DNA from: Achromobacter pestifer
GTDB taxonomy: Bacteria; Pseudomonadota; Gammaproteobacteria; Burkholderiales; Burkholderiaceae_B
Direction of reading: 5' to 3'
DNA length: 64,000 bases
Assembly (NCBI RefSeq): GCF_902859625.1
Contig: NZ_CADIJX010000013.1
Span: 62,001 to 126,000 of the forward strand
Positions within the stretch are counted from its first letter, which is position 1. Each line of letters starts with the position of its first letter. The notes under the pieces are model-generated. The model made no database searches. It saw nothing but the letters and a program-made list of their open reading frames with translations, and had not been told where the DNA came from. This document shows positions 62,332 through 64,000 of the stretch, in pieces. The translations under genes were made by a program, and so were the position numbers.

Positions 62332-62397
62332 GTAGGATGGGTGTAGCGCGCGATGGCGTGGGAAAGAAGGACGGCTTGAAGCGCGCGTAACCCATCG
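62332..62397 (+). repeat. Dispersed palindromic repeat, copy F
   Basis: 66 bp from GTAGGATGGGTGTAGCGCGCG to GCGCGTAACCCATCGA. Its tail differs (TAACCCATCGA). Forms a head-to-head pair with copy G 45 bases on, the same layout as the B/C pair at 53.4 kb. Confidence 0.8.
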
Positions 62398-62442
62398 ATG
62401 CGCGCCGGCTCCATAGGCCATGGCTGCCACAGCGCAACGGGG

Positions 62443-62511
62443 GCTTGATGGGTTGCGCGCGTTCGTGAACTTATTTCTTCTGTACGCTCTCTCGCGCTAC
62501 ACCCATCCTAC
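62443..62511 (-). repeat. Dispersed palindromic repeat, copy G, overlapping the dedA stop codon
   Basis: 69 bp. On the minus strand it begins GTAGGATGGGTG; the TAG within it (62508-62510) is the stop codon of dedA. About 66 of 69 bases match copy D. Confidence 0.85.
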
Positions 62512-63143
62512 GGCCTGCGGGCCTTGATCAGCTTGAATACGCCGGCGGCGATGACGGGCACGATTGCTGCGGCCAGGCCTAGCAGCACGATGGTGTTCAG
62601 GTGCTCTCGGACCAGCGGGATGTTGCCGAAGAAGTAACCCGCGGCGACCAGGCTGATGACCCACAGCAGCGCCCCCAGGATATTGAACAACTGGAAACGC
62701 GACATCGACATGTCCGCCACGCCCGCCACAAAGGGCGCGAACGTGCGCACAATGGGGATGAACCGCGACATGATGATCGTCTTGCCGCCATGCTTCTCAT
62801 AGAACGCATGCGTACGCATCAGCGCGCCCCGGTCCAGGAAACGCAGGTTCATCGAGAACACGCGCGGCCCGATGTAGCGGCCTATCATGTAGTTCAGCGT
62901 GTTACCGGAAATCGCCGCGACGATCAGCAACACCGCCATCATGACCGGATCAATATGCCCCGTGGCGCCGAATGCCCCCGCGATGAACAGCAGCGAATCG
63001 CCCGGCAGGAACGGCAGGACGACCAGCCCGGTCTCGGCGAAGACGATCAGGAACAGCACCAGATACACCCACACGCCATATTGCGCGACCCAGACGCCCA
63101 GCGTCTTGTCGATGTGGAGCACCATATTGAAGAATTCAAGCAT
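62508..63143 (-). CDS. DedA family membrane protein
   Basis: 211 residues with about five hydrophobic segments; DedA motifs include FAETGLVVLPFLPGDSLLFIAGA and GYFIGR-type region NYMIGRYIGPRVF, then KHGGKTIIMSRFIPIVRTFAPFVAG. The family flips undecaprenyl phosphate or other lipids in the inner membrane. The last codons (KARRP) run into a dispersed repeat that gives the TAG stop. Divergent from mutL; the ribosome site before ATG 63143 is weak. Confidence 0.9.
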   Translation of the reverse strand: MLEFFNMVLHIDKTLGVWVAQYGVWVYLVLFLIVFAETGLVVLPFLPGDSLLFIAGAFGATGHIDPVMMAVLLIVAAISGNTLNYMIGRYIGPRVFSMNLRFLDRGALMRTHAFYEKHGGKTIIMSRFIPIVRTFAPFVAGVADMSMSRFQLFNILGALLWVISLVAAGYFFGNIPLVREHLNTIVLLGLAAAIVPVIAAGVFKLIKARRP

Positions 63144-63247
63144 TCAGCAGCCCGGATGAGGTCATGGGAGGATTAATTCCCAGCGACTATAGCCCACCGG
63201 GCCATGGCGCTAAAATCAGCCACATAGCCCCACCAGACTTGAGCCTA

Positions 63248-64000
63248 ATGACTGAACGCCGTTCCATTCTTGCGCTTCCCGACCTGCTCATCAGCCAGAT
63301 CGCCGCCGGCGAAGTGATTGAGCGGCCCGCCTCCGTGCTGAAGGAAATCCTTGAGAACGCGATCGACGCGGGCGGCCGCGCCATCGAAGTGCGCCTGGAA
63401 GGCGGCGGCATCCGCCGGATCGCCGTCACCGACGACGGCGGCGGCATTCCGCCCGAGGAACTGCCGCTGGCCCTGGCCCGCCACGCCACCAGCAAGATCC
63501 GATCCTTGAACGAACTGGAATCGGTGGCGTCGATGGGGTTTCGCGGCGAAGCGCTCGCCTCGATCTCGTCGGTTGCGCAGGTCACCATCATTTCCCGCAC
63601 CCGAGACGGCGAACACGCCTGGCAGATCGACGCGGGAAGCATGCAGGTCAGCCCCGCGTCGGGTCCTCCCGGCACCACGGTGGACGTGCGGCAACTGTTC
63701 GACGCCGTCCCGGCCCGGCGCAAGTTCCTGCGATCCGAAGCCACGGAGTTTGGCCACTGCGTGGACGCGATGGAGCGCATTGCGCTGGCACACCCGCAGA
63801 TCGCGTTCCGCCTGTTCCACCACGACCGCGCACAGCGCCAATGGCTGCCAGCCGAACCGCCGCAGCGCATCCGCGACGTACTGGGCGCTGAATTCGCCGA
63901 ACATGGCTTGCTGCTGTCGCACTCGGTCGGCACCGTCAGCCTGGCCGGCATGATCACTCGCCCGACCGCCGCGCGCGCCCGCGCCGACCGTCAGTACCTG
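63248..64000 (+). CDS. mutL: DNA mismatch repair protein MutL, N-terminal part (cut by window edge)
   Basis: 251 codons to the window edge. GHKL ATPase motifs intact: the general base in ILENAIDAG (E36), DDGGGI (62-67), GFRGEAL (97-103). MutL couples MutS mismatch recognition to strand excision. ATG 63248 is well placed, with the LALPDLLISQIAAGEVIERPASV opening conserved from the tenth residue. It is separated from amiC by dedA and the repeat cluster, an interruption of the usual amiC-mutL order. An AT-rich TAAAAT at 63211-63216 may be its -10 region. Confidence 0.95.
   Translation, partial: MTERRSILALPDLLISQIAAGEVIERPASVLKEILENAIDAGGRAIEVRLEGGGIRRIAVTDDGGGIPPEELPLALARHATSKIRSLNELESVASMGFRGEALASISSVAQVTIISRTRDGEHAWQIDAGSMQVSPASGPPGTTVDVRQLFDAVPARRKFLRSEATEFGHCVDAMERIALAHPQIAFRLFHHDRAQRQWLPAEPPQRIRDVLGAEFAEHGLLLSHSVGTVSLAGMITRPTAARARADRQYL

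Noticed and set aside
62260..62437. 36-bp direct units considered as a CRISPR array
   Set aside because: Units abut without spacers, number only two plus a partial, and no cas genes are present.
1..64000. tRNA, rRNA, prophage, integrase or insertion sequence genes
   Set aside because: Looked for on both strands; no cloverleaf, rRNA core sequence, transposase or integrase motif was recognised.

Overview
The window is GC-rich, densely coded chromosomal DNA. Its gene content points to a betaproteobacterium of the Alcaligenaceae, most likely Achromobacter or a close relative. The signs are two Bug/TctC-type periplasmic receptors with lone acyl-CoA genes, five LysR regulators, double-length UvrA, and the tsaE-amiC-mutL neighbourhood. 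I see no rRNA, tRNA, prophage, insertion sequence or CRISPR array. The genus is an inference from gene content, not from a search.

Region 1 (1-19518) is a catabolic locus. A truncated family 5 solute-binding protein and a MarR regulator lie on the minus strand. Divergent from them runs a 17-kb plus-strand operon: two indolepyruvate:ferredoxin oxidoreductase-like subunits, a flavin/2Fe-2S reductase, Rieske oxygenase alpha and beta subunits, an acyl-CoA ligase, a thiolase-like protein without thiolase catalytic residues, a DUF35-SDR fusion, a cyclase-family (isatin hydrolase-like) enzyme, an SDR, and a branched-chain-type ABC importer (receptor, permease, fused permease-ATPase, ATPase). The content and MarR control fit the iad type of indole-3-acetate (auxin) degradation locus. 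I infer this route: ring oxygenation to dioxindole-acetate, CoA activation, retro-aldol cleavage to isatin plus acetyl-CoA, isatin hydrolysis to isatinate, then oxidative decarboxylation to the anthranilate level.

Region 2 (19519-24713) holds a glycosyltransferase, a LysR regulator, a 42-residue very basic protein, and an IclR/KDPG-type aldolase/KDG kinase operon. Region 3 (24714-32453) is a double-length uvrA behind a LexA box, followed by pabB and pabC. Region 4 (32454-35652) is a second Rieske dioxygenase (alpha, beta, ferredoxin) divergent from a LysR gene. It is a candidate anthranilate dioxygenase that would continue the region 1 pathway.

Region 5 (35653-48290) is mostly housekeeping and export: tcdA, an EamA exporter with a TetR regulator, a MacA-MacB-outer-membrane-factor tripartite pump, an MFS transporter, a ChaC-like gene, pdxH, a flavin reductase, an FAD oxidoreductase and purU. 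Region 6 (48291-58610) has LysR regulators, an acyl-CoA dehydrogenase/Bug receptor/CoA-transferase operon, gamma-glutamyltransferase, a second Bug receptor and an AEC transporter. Region 7 (58611-64000) has fumC, tsaE, amiC, dedA and the start of mutL.

A dispersed palindromic repeat of about 70 bp (ends GTAGGATGGGTG and AACCCATCAAGCA) occurs at three places (31.7, 53.4 and 62.2-62.5 kb). It occurs partly as head-to-head pairs and partly with short tandem arrays. At 62.5 kb one copy supplies the dedA stop codon.
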